Below, piece after piece: positions 43,157-53,689 of a stretch of DNA of 64,000 nt; within the stretch, counting starts at the first letter, position 1; each line of letters starts with the position of its first letter. This stretch comes from Liopterus haemorrhoidalis (Eukaryota; Arthropoda; Insecta; Coleoptera; Dytiscidae). The notes under the pieces were generated by a model, which was not told the DNA's origin, did not search any database, and saw only the letters and a program-made list of their open reading frames with translations. The stretch lies in assembly GCA_963971575.1 (NCBI GenBank), contig OZ020613.1:50586250-50650249 (forward strand). The letters run 5' to 3'. Position numbers and translations under genes: made by a program.

Positions 43157-44152
43157 TGTCACGGGGGGGGGACCCTCGGAGAAGCTCCGCAGGTACACCC
43201 GCAGGAGGACAAGGCAGTAGTAGTGCAATCCGCCTCGGTGATGTCCTCACTCGCGAACACGTTACCCTTAACTAGCTCAGTCGCGGGTTCCGTATATGCC
43301 GTTCGGTGTGAAGCACCGGTCAAAACACAAGCGCTCTGAAAAGATAACGGTGAAAAGGTGTTTGAACATAAAAACAATGAAAGTAATTTAAGACGTTTAT
43401 TTTTGAAAGTATTTAAAGATTGAAAATATGAAACATAAAATAGCCAGGTAAACGGATTACCGGCGAGCAGGTAGTGAAAAGGTACATGTAAACAAGAAAA
43501 ACAATTATCACAATAGTATTTGAATAGACAAAAATGATAGAAATAAGTACGACAAGATATAACACAAATATGACAAACAATAATATAATAGATGAATCAA
43601 AACTCCAGACGTTTGCGAAGCGTCTGGGGAGATGATTGAAGACGGGAAAAGAGAGGAGAGAAGGAGAAGTTGGAAGCCGGCGAGGCGACGGGTGTCGCCG
43701 AGTGTTTCCTCGTTCTCTTCGGTTTGGGCGTCTCGGCGCCGAACAGCTCGACGAATAAGCGGGCGATCCGCTGTTCGGTAGGCGTCGCGGCGCGAGGCGT
43801 CGATGTTGGTGTGGTCGGTAATATGGTCGACGAGAATGTAAGTTCGATCGGTGTCGACGGTGTAAGCCGGTATGTAGGCTTGCAAAAGGTTAGTGGCGTC
43901 CTCGGCGGTGAGAATATCGACGGCGGTCGGACTGTAGTCTTCGGCGGTGGATATTGGTCAGTCACGATCCGTTCCCACGGGATCGTAATGAGAATCCGAG
44001 GAGTTTGAGGTGCGAGTCGGTTTGTAGTGTCGGGCGTCGCGACGGCAGGCGTCGGGACGGCGAGCGTCGGTTTTGATGGACAGCGAGCGTCACTGTGTGT
44101 GGACCCACCCCACACGAGATATCGCCAGAAACGCGAGATATCTCCTGCAACA
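43157..44152 (-). mobile_element. Solo LTR-like unit A, internally deleted (996 bp)
   Basis: Ends TGTCACGGGG...CTCCTGCAACA (plus-strand view) with TCTT duplicated at 43153-43156 and 44153-44156. It shares both ends and the 3' half of its ORF with unit B (50207-52109), but about 1 kb including the promoter and 5' ORF is missing. The terminal CGAGATATC motif occurs twice near the right end, as in B. No internal retroelement domain adjoins it, hence 'solo'. Confidence 0.75.
43597..44115 (-). pseudogene. Unit A embedded ORF (3' part)
   Basis: 172 codons, rich in Pro, Thr and Ser. It shares with unit B the blocks IPWERIVTDQYPPP, IFSPPRTPLTF, VELFGAETPK and ASPASNFSFSPL, and the RKRLEF C-terminus. 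No known domain was recognised. A poly(A)-signal-like AATAAA lies at 43396-43401 on the same strand. Confidence 0.6.
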
Positions 44153-44276
44153 TCTTAATCTTAATTTCTTAATTTATATTGTGAATGCAACTTAATTTCT
44201 AATTCTTAATTTTATGTTAAGTACTAATTTTACGTTAATTCTAATTTATAATTGAGAGGTTCTGAACGCAGCATGA

Positions 44277-44512
44277 AGGTTTACACACGTTCAGTAAGAC
44301 GGTTTAAAATTAATGAATTTGATTTATTAAAAGTAATATGTACAATTAGTTTAAAAGATTAAAACAAATAGAATCGGTTAGACCACCAGAATGCCGACAC
44401 AGTGCCTCTAAGATTTCAACAAATTAGATGTTAATGCTAACCGGACCGAATACTGTCTGCCCTCGTCTTCAGAGAGGCGGGTGCATTTCTTGGCATTTCT
44501 AGGAAAAAGGGT
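44277..44512. other. Short spacer between the Harbinger and piggyBac nests
   Basis: About 240 bp of unassigned sequence between the TGA after the Harbinger element and the TTAA before the piggyBac element. No gene or RNA was seen. Confidence 0.4.
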
Positions 44513-44866
44513 TTAACCCTTTAAGGCCCAAAAATTGTTTCACGTAATTTTCATGCACTAATAGGTAATTCTTGCTTATAATGACATTATGTATGTACAT
44601 TAAGAAAATAATTTTGATTTTTTTTTTATTTTGGCAATTTTAAGGGATGTTAAAAATCTCAACTTATAAGTACCGTCAGGAATTAAAGACCATATTTGGT
44701 TAGTAATTTTTATTATATAATGTTGAACAAAAACACATTTCAAAGCAAAATATTAAAAACGATATATGTAATTTGAAACAATAATATAGAATATGCATAT
44801 AACATTTAAAAAATATATAAAATATAAAAGGAACCTTATTTTTTGTAATAAAATGTAAAATCTTTA

Positions 44867-45784
44867 TCAATCCTGCTCATGGTATTCCAAAAAGCAGTTC
44901 TTTTTCACATTGCTGCATAGAAATACTCCACATGCAGAACACTTGCTATGGGGACGTGACTGTAATGCTTTGGAACTACACATCTCGCATCTTCCCCTGT
45001 TTTTATCGTATATAATCCAATGCTTTCCTAAGTCACTTAGTCGCACCTCATCAGAAACACTATAATTATATTTTCGACGATTGGCGATGGGTTTCAAAGG
45101 TGTGGATTTTTTTCTTTTATTATTTTTGGAAAGAAGGCCTACAGTAACTGCGCGACGGAACTCCAGGGTTGACATTTTTTCAAACTTGATACAGTATATA
45201 ATGTATGCGTTAATAAAAGCAATGTCCAAAAATCCCCAAAATAGTCGGTGCTACCATTTTCGAGATTTTCGGTTCATACCATAGGTTGTTCGAAGCTGGT
45301 CTGCTTTATCCACTCCTCCCATGAATGCATTATAATCCTTCACGACAATAGGGCAAGCAACTTCTTGACGTGTTCCGTTCTTTTGCGTTCGAAGAGTTGT
45401 GGTTGCTTCTGTTCCATGATAATTTGAGGCAAAATATACAATGCGATTATCCTTCCACTTGTAAACAGTAATGCCTGTATTGGAAGTTCTGTAATCGAAG
45501 TCTCCTCGTTGCAATTGTTTTTCTTCCTTCAAATGCAGTGGAAAACCTTTTCTGTCTCTTCGAATCGTCCCACATGCCAAGAGTGTTTTCATTTTTAGCG
45601 ATTCTAATAAGTTAATAGATGTAAAATAGTTATCCGAATAAATAAGTTTCTTCGAATTCCAGTAGGGTTTTGTCAAAGATAACACCACTCGTTCGCCAAG
45701 GCCATAATTTTTAAATTCCAATTACATTTTTTCATTTTTTCCCTGATACACTTGAAAGCCAGATATAAAACCTTTTTGGTCGGC
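44867..45784 (-). pseudogene. piggyBac transposase, C-terminal half
   Basis: It follows from 55342 across the insertion: ADQKGFISGFQVYQGK, then YSDNYFTSINLLESL (second catalytic Asp), ACGTIRRDRKGFP, VYKWKDNRIVYF (third Asp) and GGVDKADQLRTTYG. The last frame (45229-44867) has the Cys-rich domain CEMCSSKAL ... CSACGVFLCS ... C. A stop at about 45719-45721 and a frame change near 45250 break it. Confidence 0.85.
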
Positions 45785-45790
45785 TGAGCA

Positions 45791-46140
45791 GGCGTCGCTG
45801 TGGTTGGACGGCAGGCGTCGATGTGGTAGGCGTTGCGTTGGTAAGCGTCGGGACGGCAGGCGTCGGAATTGTAAGCGCCGGCTTTGCACGTGGAAAAAGC
45901 CGAGCTCTGGGGTCCGCACGTTGGTGGAGGTACTCTTGCACCCCCTTACTAACGGACGCGTACGGTTTGGTGACGTCTATTGTATGCAGGCGGCGTCGGA
46001 AAGAGCATCGCTCGATATAGCGGCGATGAGCCGCCCTGCCTCGATGTCGGATCGTTGCCAGCGTGGGTGGCGTCGGGACGGCGAGCGTCGTGTCACTGAG
46101 CGTCGGAGCGGCGGTCTTCTGTGAGCGTCGCGACGGCGGC
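45791..46140 (-). pseudogene. Unit D embedded ORF fragment
   Basis: Retains the best-conserved block of the family: RRxxTIDVTKPYASVS, then QEYLHQRADPRARLF, then a Pro/Thr-rich stretch with repeated PTPAVPTL-like motifs. The C-terminal part is lost in the deletion at 45790. Confidence 0.55.
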
Positions 46141-46320
46141 TTTGAAATGTTGCGGGATGTGGAGTTAAGAAATGAGTCTAAGTTTTTGCGTTGTGAAATG
46201 ATTTTAAGTGTTGAGATGAAAATTGTGAAAATGATTCTAAGTTATTTTGGCGAAAAAACACAATTACACAATATTTTACAACAGAATAAAACACAAAGTC
46301 CCAGAATCTAGACAAAAACA

Positions 46321-46452
46321 CTTTGAAATATTTCGGCGTATAGCCAGAAGCAGATATAGCCTATTGATGATATTTCGGCAGATAGCCAGAGGCAGATATA
46401 GCCTCTATTGATGATATTTCGGCGTATAGCCAGAGGCAGATATAGCCTGTTT
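46321..46452 (-). repeat. Three tandem 5' UTR repeats in unit D
   Basis: Three copies of about 42 bp reading TTTCGGCGTATAGCCAGAGG + CAGATATAGCCTATTGATGA on the plus strand. Unit B has two shorter copies at 51737-51806. They lie between the TATA box and the ORF, that is, in the transcript leader. Confidence 0.75.
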
Positions 46453-46694
46453 GGTGAGCTTGTGAGAACTGAAGAATGATTCACATTTCAAAAAGCATTT
46501 ATTATCCATTAAAACATTACATAGTTATACATTTTTGTTAGGTCAGTGCCCAGAAAATCTTAAACTGATAGATACATAAGAACAAAATATTACACATTTA
46601 TTTTAATAACTAAAGTAGATAACTGAAAGGAAAAACTGCAAAAAAGAAAAACCTTTATTAACGCCTAAGCCTAAGTTTTTATGTACATATTTAC

Positions 46695-48518
46695 CTTGTC
46701 ACAAATGTTCGCACTGGACAATGGGGTCCCACAGGGCTCCATACTGAGCGTTACGCTATTTTTAATTGCCATTAACGGTGCAGCTTCATGTATTCGATTA
46801 CCTGTACAGAGTTCGATATTTGTCGACGACATTGGTATCTTTGTCGCCGGACAAAAGACTAGTACAATCGAACGTCAGCTTCAGCTGACTATCAATCGTC
46901 TCGATACATGGGCAACCGAAAATGGCTTTAAATTCTCGACCAGCAAAACTGTATGTGTCCATTTTAGTAGGAAAAGGGGTGTACATCCCAATCCTACACT
47001 CACACTAAATGGAGCACAGTTACCATTTGCCGATACTGCCAGATTTCTGGGTCTCGTGTTCGATAGCCGTCTATCTTGGCGGGCACATTTTTTGTCCGTC
47101 AAGAAAAAATGCCAAAAGTCGCTCAATTTGTTGCGGGTCCTCAGTCACAAGACATGGGGTGCAGACCGCACTGTCATGTTGCGTTTATATCGTTCTCTAG
47201 TGCGCTCTAAGCTGGACTATGGATGTCTAGCTTATGGGTCAGCTAAACACCAAGAGATAAGAATTCTTGACACTGTACATCACACTGGGGTTAGATTGGC
47301 CACGGGTGCATTTCGCACCAGTCCAATACTAAGCCTGCTGTGTGAAGCAGGCGAACCGTCACTGTACAATCGTCGTAAAATTCTATCCTTGCGGTATATG
47401 GCTGCACTCAGTGCCAAGCCAGATCATCCCGCGTATGACCCTATTCTACAAAATAGGCATACAGAGATTTATGACAGAAAACCAAGAGCCAATAGGCCTT
47501 TTGGTCTGAGGACTTTCGACATTTTGGGCGATATTGATTTTAATATGCCTGAAATGGCAAGTTTCGTTTTGTGTGCTGTTCCACCATGGACGCTACCGCG
47601 TCCACTTGTGAACCTCACATTAACTAGGTTTGATAAAGATACTACGTTGCCTATCGAATACCAACATGAGTTACAAAGAACACTGGTCCCTAGGTTCGAG
47701 GATACTGTCATTTTTACTGACGGATCAAAATCCGGAACCAGGGTTGGGTGTGCGTTCGTTGTTTTGAATCCACGCCAACAGTTTCAGTACCGTCTGCACT
47801 CCATAACGAGTGTGTACACTGCTGAGCTGTACGCTATTTTCAAGGCCCTGTGTTTTGTTTCGTCAGAGCAAAGTCGGTCAAGTGTTATCTTGACGGACTC
47901 GCTGAGCGCTCTGAACAGTATCCAAGATCCAGATCCAGTGCATCCTCTTGTACTAAAGATCCGGTTGCTACTCCACAACCTGAATGCTCAGAATGTGAGG
48001 GTAGAGCTGTTTTGGATACCGGGACATGTTGGTATTAAAGGCAACGAAGCGGCAGATGCAGCTGCAAAAGCCGCCTCTCACAGACCTATGATTGATGTGA
48101 GTTTCGTTTTTCCAGATGACGCAAAGAGTCATCTGACAATCTGGTTTTAGACATGTGGCAACATGAGTGGAGCCGCACACAGAACGTTAAGTTACGACAG
48201 ATTAAGGGAGACGTTAAACCATGGGGTTCTTCCTGCAGGATTAACCGCAGGGAGGAAACCGCCATCACACGCCTTCGTATAGGTCACTGTTGGTGGACCC
48301 ATGGACACCTCCTTCGAGGTGAAGAGTCCCCTGTCTGTGAGACGTGTAACACAGATTTGTCTGTGTTACACATTTTAACCGAATGTGTACAGTTCGAGGA
48401 TGTCAGGGAGAGGTTAGGCCTGTGCTATGACCTGTCAGTTGCCTTAGGTGACGACAGAGTACTCATGGACAGGCTGATACTCTTCCTGAAAGAATCGAAC
48501 TTACTGTTTTATGTGTGA
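46695..48518 (+). pseudogene. ORF2 C-terminal part (copy 3), one frameshift
   Basis: Encodes the RT from GVPQGSILSV onward, RNase H and the C-terminal finger. A single-base deletion near 48135 (CTGACAATCTGG against CTGACACATCTGG in copy 2) shifts the frame, giving a stop at 48148-48150, and the rest is open in the other frame (48153-48518). The endonuclease and the first half of the RT are missing by 5' truncation. Confidence 0.9.
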
Positions 48519-48830
48519 AGTCTTGCACCTTATTTTAATGTGTTTCTATTTATTGACTGTGATATTCGATGGTAATTGGCCCCTTTACAGCCTCTTACCA
48601 TCACCCTGAGTCTGTTCAAATTTTCGAACAGACTTTTTATATTATTTATTTGTGTTTGTCAGTGCAAGATTTCTTTTATTGAGTATGCGTATGTTTAATG
48701 ATTTTATTTATTTATTTATTTATTTATTGTCTAAATTTTTATTTTTAATATATAGTCTAGTCATTTAGATGGGCTGCGTTAGGCGCAAATAGCCTTTGTT
48801 GCTGTGCGCCAAAAATTTCAACTAACTAAC
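46695..48830 (+). mobile_element. I-type LINE copy 3, 5'-truncated
   Basis: TATGTACATATTTAC at 46680-46694 and 48832-48846 is a 15-bp target duplication. The copy covers ORF2 from the GVPQGS region of the RT to the tail and is almost identical to copy 2, including copy-2-specific variants (HFSRKRGVHP, PFADTARFLG, FDSRLSW). It ends in TAAC units. Confidence 0.9.
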
Positions 48831-49252
48831 TTATGTACATATTTACAAGTGTGAGTAGGAAGGGAACGGAAGGAACGGGGTGGGGATAGTTTTTGGGTGG
48901 AATTAATGTTACACGTTTCGTTGTCGAGTACCTGAAAAGTACATGTCAATATACATGGTATAATAATATATACATGAAAGAAGTTCTGCGTGGTAAAGCT
49001 GGAAGAAAGCTGAAAATTAAAGAAGCTGAAAATTACATGTTACATAGGTACATGTTATATGTGGGGTGTGGTTAGGAGTAAGGATAGGAAAGGATGGGTG
49101 TGGAGGTGTTTGTTTTACACGTTTCTTTATTTCACGGATGTCCTAGTATGAGAATAACATAACAGTAGTATATGCGAATGCGAATCAGTGGATGCAGAGT
49201 ACACAAAAATACAGGTTAAAATACAAAAGTTACATATGGATAAAAAATTTAA
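48831..49252 (-). other. Jockey-type LINE 3' UTR
   Basis: About 400 bp downstream of the ORF2 stop, continuing beyond copy 3 at 46481-46694. No structure stands out. Confidence 0.5.
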
Positions 49253-50206
49253 TTAGACGTAATCCAGGTGGTTGGGCATATGGTATCTGCATCTGAAAGG
49301 GGCCGTGGCCTTGGTGTAGAGATCTATGTGAATGAGGTTGGGCTTATCTTTAATGATGGCAAAAGTTTTCGCAGAAACTTTGTCGAGGTACTCTTTAATC
49401 ATTGGCAATCCAGTATCGGCATGTAAAACCGCGGTTTTAATATACCAGTCCCCGAAAGCTAATTTTAAACATTTATTTTGAACGCGTTGCATGAATAATA
49501 TGTTAGTTTTAAACGTGTTGCTCCAGACGGGCGATGCGTAGCATAGAACAGGTTTAACGAAAGTTTTGTATATTAGAATTTTATTATCTTTGTGAAGTTG
49601 ACTACTTTTATTAATTAGTGGATACAATATGCCGATCATGGCTTGCGCTTTTTTGATGGTATACTTTGAATGTGTAGAGAAATTTAACTTTTTGTCTAGC
49701 ATAACTCCTAAATATTTAATACTGTTCCTCAATGGGACTGAGATGTTATTAAGTTTGATGTCTGTATCTACTTTCCTGTTTTTTCGATCGAATAGAATTA
49801 ATTCGGTTTTATTGGCGTTTACTTGAATTTTCCATAACTTGAAGTATTGTTCAGTTAGGATCATGTGGTTTTGTAAGTTTTTAAAAGCTACTTTCGGAGA
49901 AGTAGATTGTGAGTAGATGGCTGTGTCATCGGCAAACAGTGCTATGTTGGTTTTGGATGTTTTAGGAATATCATTAATATAGTACAGGAACAGTCTGGGA
50001 CCTAGGATCGAGCCCTGGGGAATACCGGCTACAATGCTCTTTGCATCTGTTATGAAGTTACCTATTTTTACTCGAAAGAGTCTATCAGAAAGATAATTAC
50101 CAATGATTTTAATTAGATATAATGGAATGTCAAGAAAGTGGAGTTTGTAGAGAAGTCCTTGATGCCAGACGGTATCGAAGGCTTTCTCGATGTCTTAAGC
50201 TGATGA
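49253..50206 (-). pseudogene. Jockey ORF2, RT C-terminal half
   Basis: After the unit B insertion the RT resumes at DIEKAFDTVWHQG, then AGIPQGSILGPRLFLYYIND and ALFADDTAIYSQS (the catalytic FADD), the primer grip region LGVMLDKKLNFSTH, and the thumb/C-terminal IYKTFVKPVLCYASPVW and DWYIKTAVLHADTGLP, ending LDYV. A frameshift or stop occurs near 49865-49870 and at the insertion border. It would be the polymerase of the element. Confidence 0.85.
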
Positions 50207-50447
50207 TGTCACGGGGGGGAACCCTCGGAAAAGTTCCGCAGGTACACCCGCAGGAGGACGAGACAGTGGTAGTGCAAAACCGTCTCGGTGATGTCCTCAC
50301 TCGTGCGCACTTTACCCTAACTAGCTCAGTCGCGGGTTCTTCCACTATGCGGCTCGGTGTGAAGCACCGGTCAAACTTAAGCGCTCTGAAAAGTAATGAT
50401 AACGAAGGTGTTGATGAAGATAAAATGCATGTTGATATTAGATGAGA

Positions 50448-50453
50448 TTTATT
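50448..50453 (-). terminator. Poly(A) signal of unit B
   Basis: AATAAA on the minus strand, about 150 nt past the ORF stop and 240 bp before the unit's end. Units A (43396-43401) and C (61898-61903) have one at the same relative place. Confidence 0.55.
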
Positions 50454-50600
50454 GAGCAATTAAAATATAGAGAAATGAAATACAAATATAAACAATAGTG
50501 AAAGACATGAATAACGAATGACAAAAATATAAACAAAACAGACAATGAAATATGAAAACAATAGAGTATAACAAAAGCGATTTGAATAGTTGAAGAAAAG

Positions 50601-51723
50601 TCAGAAACTCAGACGTTTGCGAGACGTCTGAGGTAAAGACTGAAGATGAGGATTGAGAGGGGAAAAGGAGAAGTTGGAAGCCGGCGAGGCGATAGGTGTC
50701 GCCGCGTGTCTTCGCGTCTTCTTTCGTTTGGGCGTCTCGGCGCCGAACAGTTCTACGAAGAGCTGCTGGATCTTCCGTCGCGTAGATGTTGCGACGCTGG
50801 ACGTTGTTGTTTGTGCGGCTCGTACAGGGGCCGACGAAAATGTTAGTTGGTATGGCATTGACGGCGTTAGGCGGTAAACCGTCCGACAAAGCGTAGGAGG
50901 CGTCCTCGGCGGTGAAAATAGTGATGGTGGCCGAATGGAAGTCTCTGGTGGTGGGTATTGGTCGGTGGCGACTCGTTCCCACGGTATTCTCACGAGGAGC
51001 TGAGAATTTAGAGGTGCGACAAGCACTGGTTCGATCGGCGTCGCGACGGCGGGCGTCGGGACGTCGGTTTTGCGTTAAGTGTCGTTCTGGATTGACGGCG
51101 GGCGTCTCTGTGGATGGACGGCAGGCGTCGCTGTGTTTGGACGGCGGGCGTCGATTTGGTAGGCGTTACGCTGGGTAGCGTCGAGACGTCAGGCGTCGGA
51201 CTGGTAAGCGCCGGCTTTATGTGTGGAAACAGCCGAGCTCTGGGGTCCGCACGTTGATAGAGGTACGCCTGTACCTTGTCGCTGACGAACGCGTACGGTT
51301 TAACGACGTCTATCGTGTATAGATGACGACGGTAGTAGCATCGCTCGACGTAGCGGCGGTGAGCCGCCCTGCCTCGATGTCGGATTGGTGCCAGCGTGGG
51401 TGGCGTCGGGACGGCGAGCGTCGTGTTGGTTGAGCGTCGGAGCGGTAGTCTTCTACGAAGCGTCGCGACGGCGGGTTTTGAAATGTTGTAGGATTCGAGG
51501 TAGGTTGAATTGAAGTTAAAGTTTGCGTTGTCAAAATGATTCTAAGTCGTAGTTTAAAAATGATTCTAAGTTGAAAAATAAAAATAACAAAAATGATTCT
51601 AAGTTGAAAAATAAAAATAACAAAAAATGCTTCTAAGTTATTTTTATATTTTGCAAAAAAAAAAACGACAAACACATTTACAAAAACATACACAAATAAA
51701 TACAAGTCCCAGAGTCGAGACAC
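50601..51723 (-). pseudogene. Unit B embedded ORF, Pro/Ser/Thr-rich protein
   Basis: Three collinear open segments in different frames. 51723-51310 starts at the first ATG after the TATA box. About 51370-51180 holds AHRRYVERCYYRRHLYTIDV, then VKPYAFVSDKVQAYLYQRAD and PRARLF. 51026-50601 holds IPWERVATDQYPPP, LFSPPRTPPTL, FVELFGAETPKRKK, ASPASNFSFSPL and a basic RKRLSF end. The last two blocks are shared with units A, C or D, so they were once protein-coding. No family was recognised. Frame changes suggest this copy is broken. Confidence 0.55.
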
Positions 51724-51854
51724 ACTGAACAGTTTTTCGGCGTATAGCCAGAGGCAGATAGCCTATTGTTGATTTCGGCGTAGAGCCAGAGGCAAATAGC
51801 CTATTGATGAGGTGAGCTTGTTAGAAACTGAGGAATGATTGAGAATCACTCTTC

Positions 51855-51905
51855 TTTTATACTATTTTGAGGATTTGGTAAAGAGAGGGAAAGTTATGTG
51901 ATTGG
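51855..51905 (-). promoter_or_regulatory. CCAAT and TATA boxes of unit B
   Basis: On the minus strand CCAATCACATAAC is followed about 40 bp later by AGTATAAAAGAAGAGTGATT. Unit D keeps both (CCAATCATTGCAC and AGTTTAAAAGAAGAG at 55090-55146) with one TATA change. The predicted start lies near 51825, upstream of the leader repeats. Confidence 0.6.
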
Positions 51906-52113
51906 TTGTTGAAAATATGGTAGGGTAGCGGAATGCGCAGTTCTAAGTGCGCAATTCGCGGTAAAGACCGTGAATTACGCGGAATAAAGTAGATCCGCGG
52001 GTCTCAATCGATGGCGCGAATCATGACGATTCCAACGATAGGTGATAGTGTGGGGTGGGAGGCACCCCACACGAGATATCGACAGAAACGCGAGATATCT
52101 CCTGCAACAATGA

Positions 52114-53615
52114 GAGCTGTGGCTTTATTTGTATTGAAACCTTTACTAATATCATTGGTGATTCTAATCAACTGTTCAGTAGTGCTAAAATCTTTACGGA
52201 AACCGAATTGTTCTTTGATAATTTTGGGTTATTATCTTCAACAACAACTAATCTATTATAATTAACCTTCTCGAAAATTTTCCTATGGGAGGATAATAAC
52301 GAAATTGGCCTGTAGTCTGAGGAATTAAATTTAGATTTGCCTGGTTTTGAAATTGGAATAACTAGTGCTTCTTTCCAGGTTGATGGATAGTATGCAAGTT
52401 TGAAGCACGCATTGAAAATATTGGTGATTTGAACTATAGCTTTCCTAGGTAGATGTTTTAAAATAATGTTTTGAATGCCGTCTATACCTGGGGTTTTACG
52501 GGATTTTAGTCTGTGGATAATGAGCTTAACTTCTTTAGGTTCGGATAGGATAATATCTTCTTGGATTATTTTCAGCTTAGGGCTAATGATGTTGTTCATA
52601 CCTGGGGTGTCCCGGTGGTAAGTGGTATAATGTACCTGCTCGAACAGGTGTGCGAAGGTATTAGCCTTGTCCGGGTCACTAAGCTTAGTTTTGGGTAGGA
52701 CAGGTATGCTATAATCTGATTTTCTAAGCGATTTTCTAAGTTTTTAAGTTTATTATTCCATCTGTTGTTGTTTTCTATGTAAATGAGTCTCTTAATTTTG
52801 TCATTTAAATCGTTTTTAATGTTTCTGAAATGCGTGTCACCAGTGGCTTGCCAAATTTTTCTAAATCTGTTGCGTTCTGTGATGAGTTTACGTGTTTCAT
52901 CGATGTTTAATTTGTGTGTATTTGTGATTAGGGATACTGGTGTCTACTGCCGTTTTGAAGATGTCAAGTAAGCGATTAATTTCTGAGTCTATTTCTGCTG
53001 GGGTGCAGATGTCTGGTTTTATAGTGATGTTTTTTTGAATGAATTGTTTAAATTTATTCCAATTAGCCTTGTTGAAGTTGTAACTCTATCTGTAGCAGGC
53101 GGATCTGCAGAGTTAACTTTGAATAATATAGGATAATGATCTGAGTTTAATTCATGTATTACTACTGGCTTGGATATGCCGTTTACGTTTTTATTGAGCA
53201 CTAGGTCAACGGTGCTGGGGAGTCCACCATTGCTAGGATATAAAGTGTGTTCGTCTGGATAAATTACTTCTAAATTATTTCTAAGTCTGAGATTGAACAG
53301 TTTCGCGCCGTTAGTATTATTTTTATAACAATTCCATGCCGTGTGTTTGGCGTTAAAATCTCCTATGATGAGAACTTTGTCTGATATTCTAAGTAAACAT
53401 TTGACATCTTCATGTAACGACTTGCTGGTAGGATGGTTGTACATGGATATTAGCACTGTGTTGGAGTGACGAAGTTTAATAGCCATAGAATCTGCTTTTG
53501 TATTCGGGATTCTAATCTGATCGAAGACTACATTGTCTTTAATAAACATTGCTACGCCTCCCCCGTCAGATAACGCACGGTTTTGAAAAATGAATTTAAA
53601 ACCCGGCATTCTCAT
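52114..53615 (-). pseudogene. Jockey ORF2, endonuclease and RT N-terminal part
   Basis: 53615-53019 has the C-terminal two-thirds of an APE-type endonuclease: GGGVAMFIKDNV, IIGDFNAKHTAWN, LPSTVDLVLNK, ELNSDHYPILF. The first part of the domain (the WNANG and ETH motifs) is missing. 52980-52600 continues through a linker in shifting frames. 52599-52168 has RLKSRKTPGIDGIQN, ISKPGKSKFNSSDYRPISLL and KIFEKVNYNRL of the RT. It breaks off at unit B. Confidence 0.8.
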
Positions 53616-53689
53616 TTCTGAAGTCTACTAACGATTTGAACGTTGAAATAGCGGAAAAAAGTTCGTTGATCTCCGATACTGGATTACTT

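Larger units (their letters stand above)
24927..44273 (+). mobile_element. Harbinger element interrupted by three retroelements
   Basis: The left end TGCTGCGTTCAGAACCTCTC and the right end (44249-44273) are perfect inverted repeats of 25 bp. TGA abuts both (24924-24926 and 44274-44276), fitting the 3-bp TNA-type target of PIF/Harbinger. It carries a plus-strand DDE transposase pseudogene (25196-26538) and a convergent minus-strand MADF gene whose halves lie at 37867-37281 and 27078-26793. Removing the insertions at 27083-37276, 38281-42720 and 43157-44152 leaves a core of about 3.7 kb, a normal Harbinger size. Confidence 0.8.
45791..46480 (-). mobile_element. Partial LTR-like unit D, left part
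   Basis: Collinear with unit B from about 51105 to 51850: the ORF segment with IDVTKPYASVS and YLHQRADPRARLF, the 5' UTR repeats and the start of the promoter. Its own 3' end (GTGACA on the minus strand) is missing: piggyBac sequence joins directly at about 45790, so a deletion removed that end and a few bases of target. The right part is 55073-55337. Confidence 0.75.
50207..52109 (-). mobile_element. Solo LTR-like unit B, complete (1903 bp)
   Basis: Begins TGTTGCAGGAGATATCTCGC on the minus strand and ends CCCGTGACA. ATGA is duplicated at 50203-50206 and 52110-52113. Inside, on one strand, are a CCAAT box (51901-51905), TATAAAA (51855-51861), two leader repeats, a long Pro/Ser/Thr-rich ORF region (51723-50601) and AATAAA (50448-50453). 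TG...CA ends with a 4-bp duplication are the marks of an LTR, yet no gag or pol adjoins. It interrupts the Jockey RT between the ATALI and DIEKAFDTVW regions. Confidence 0.75.
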
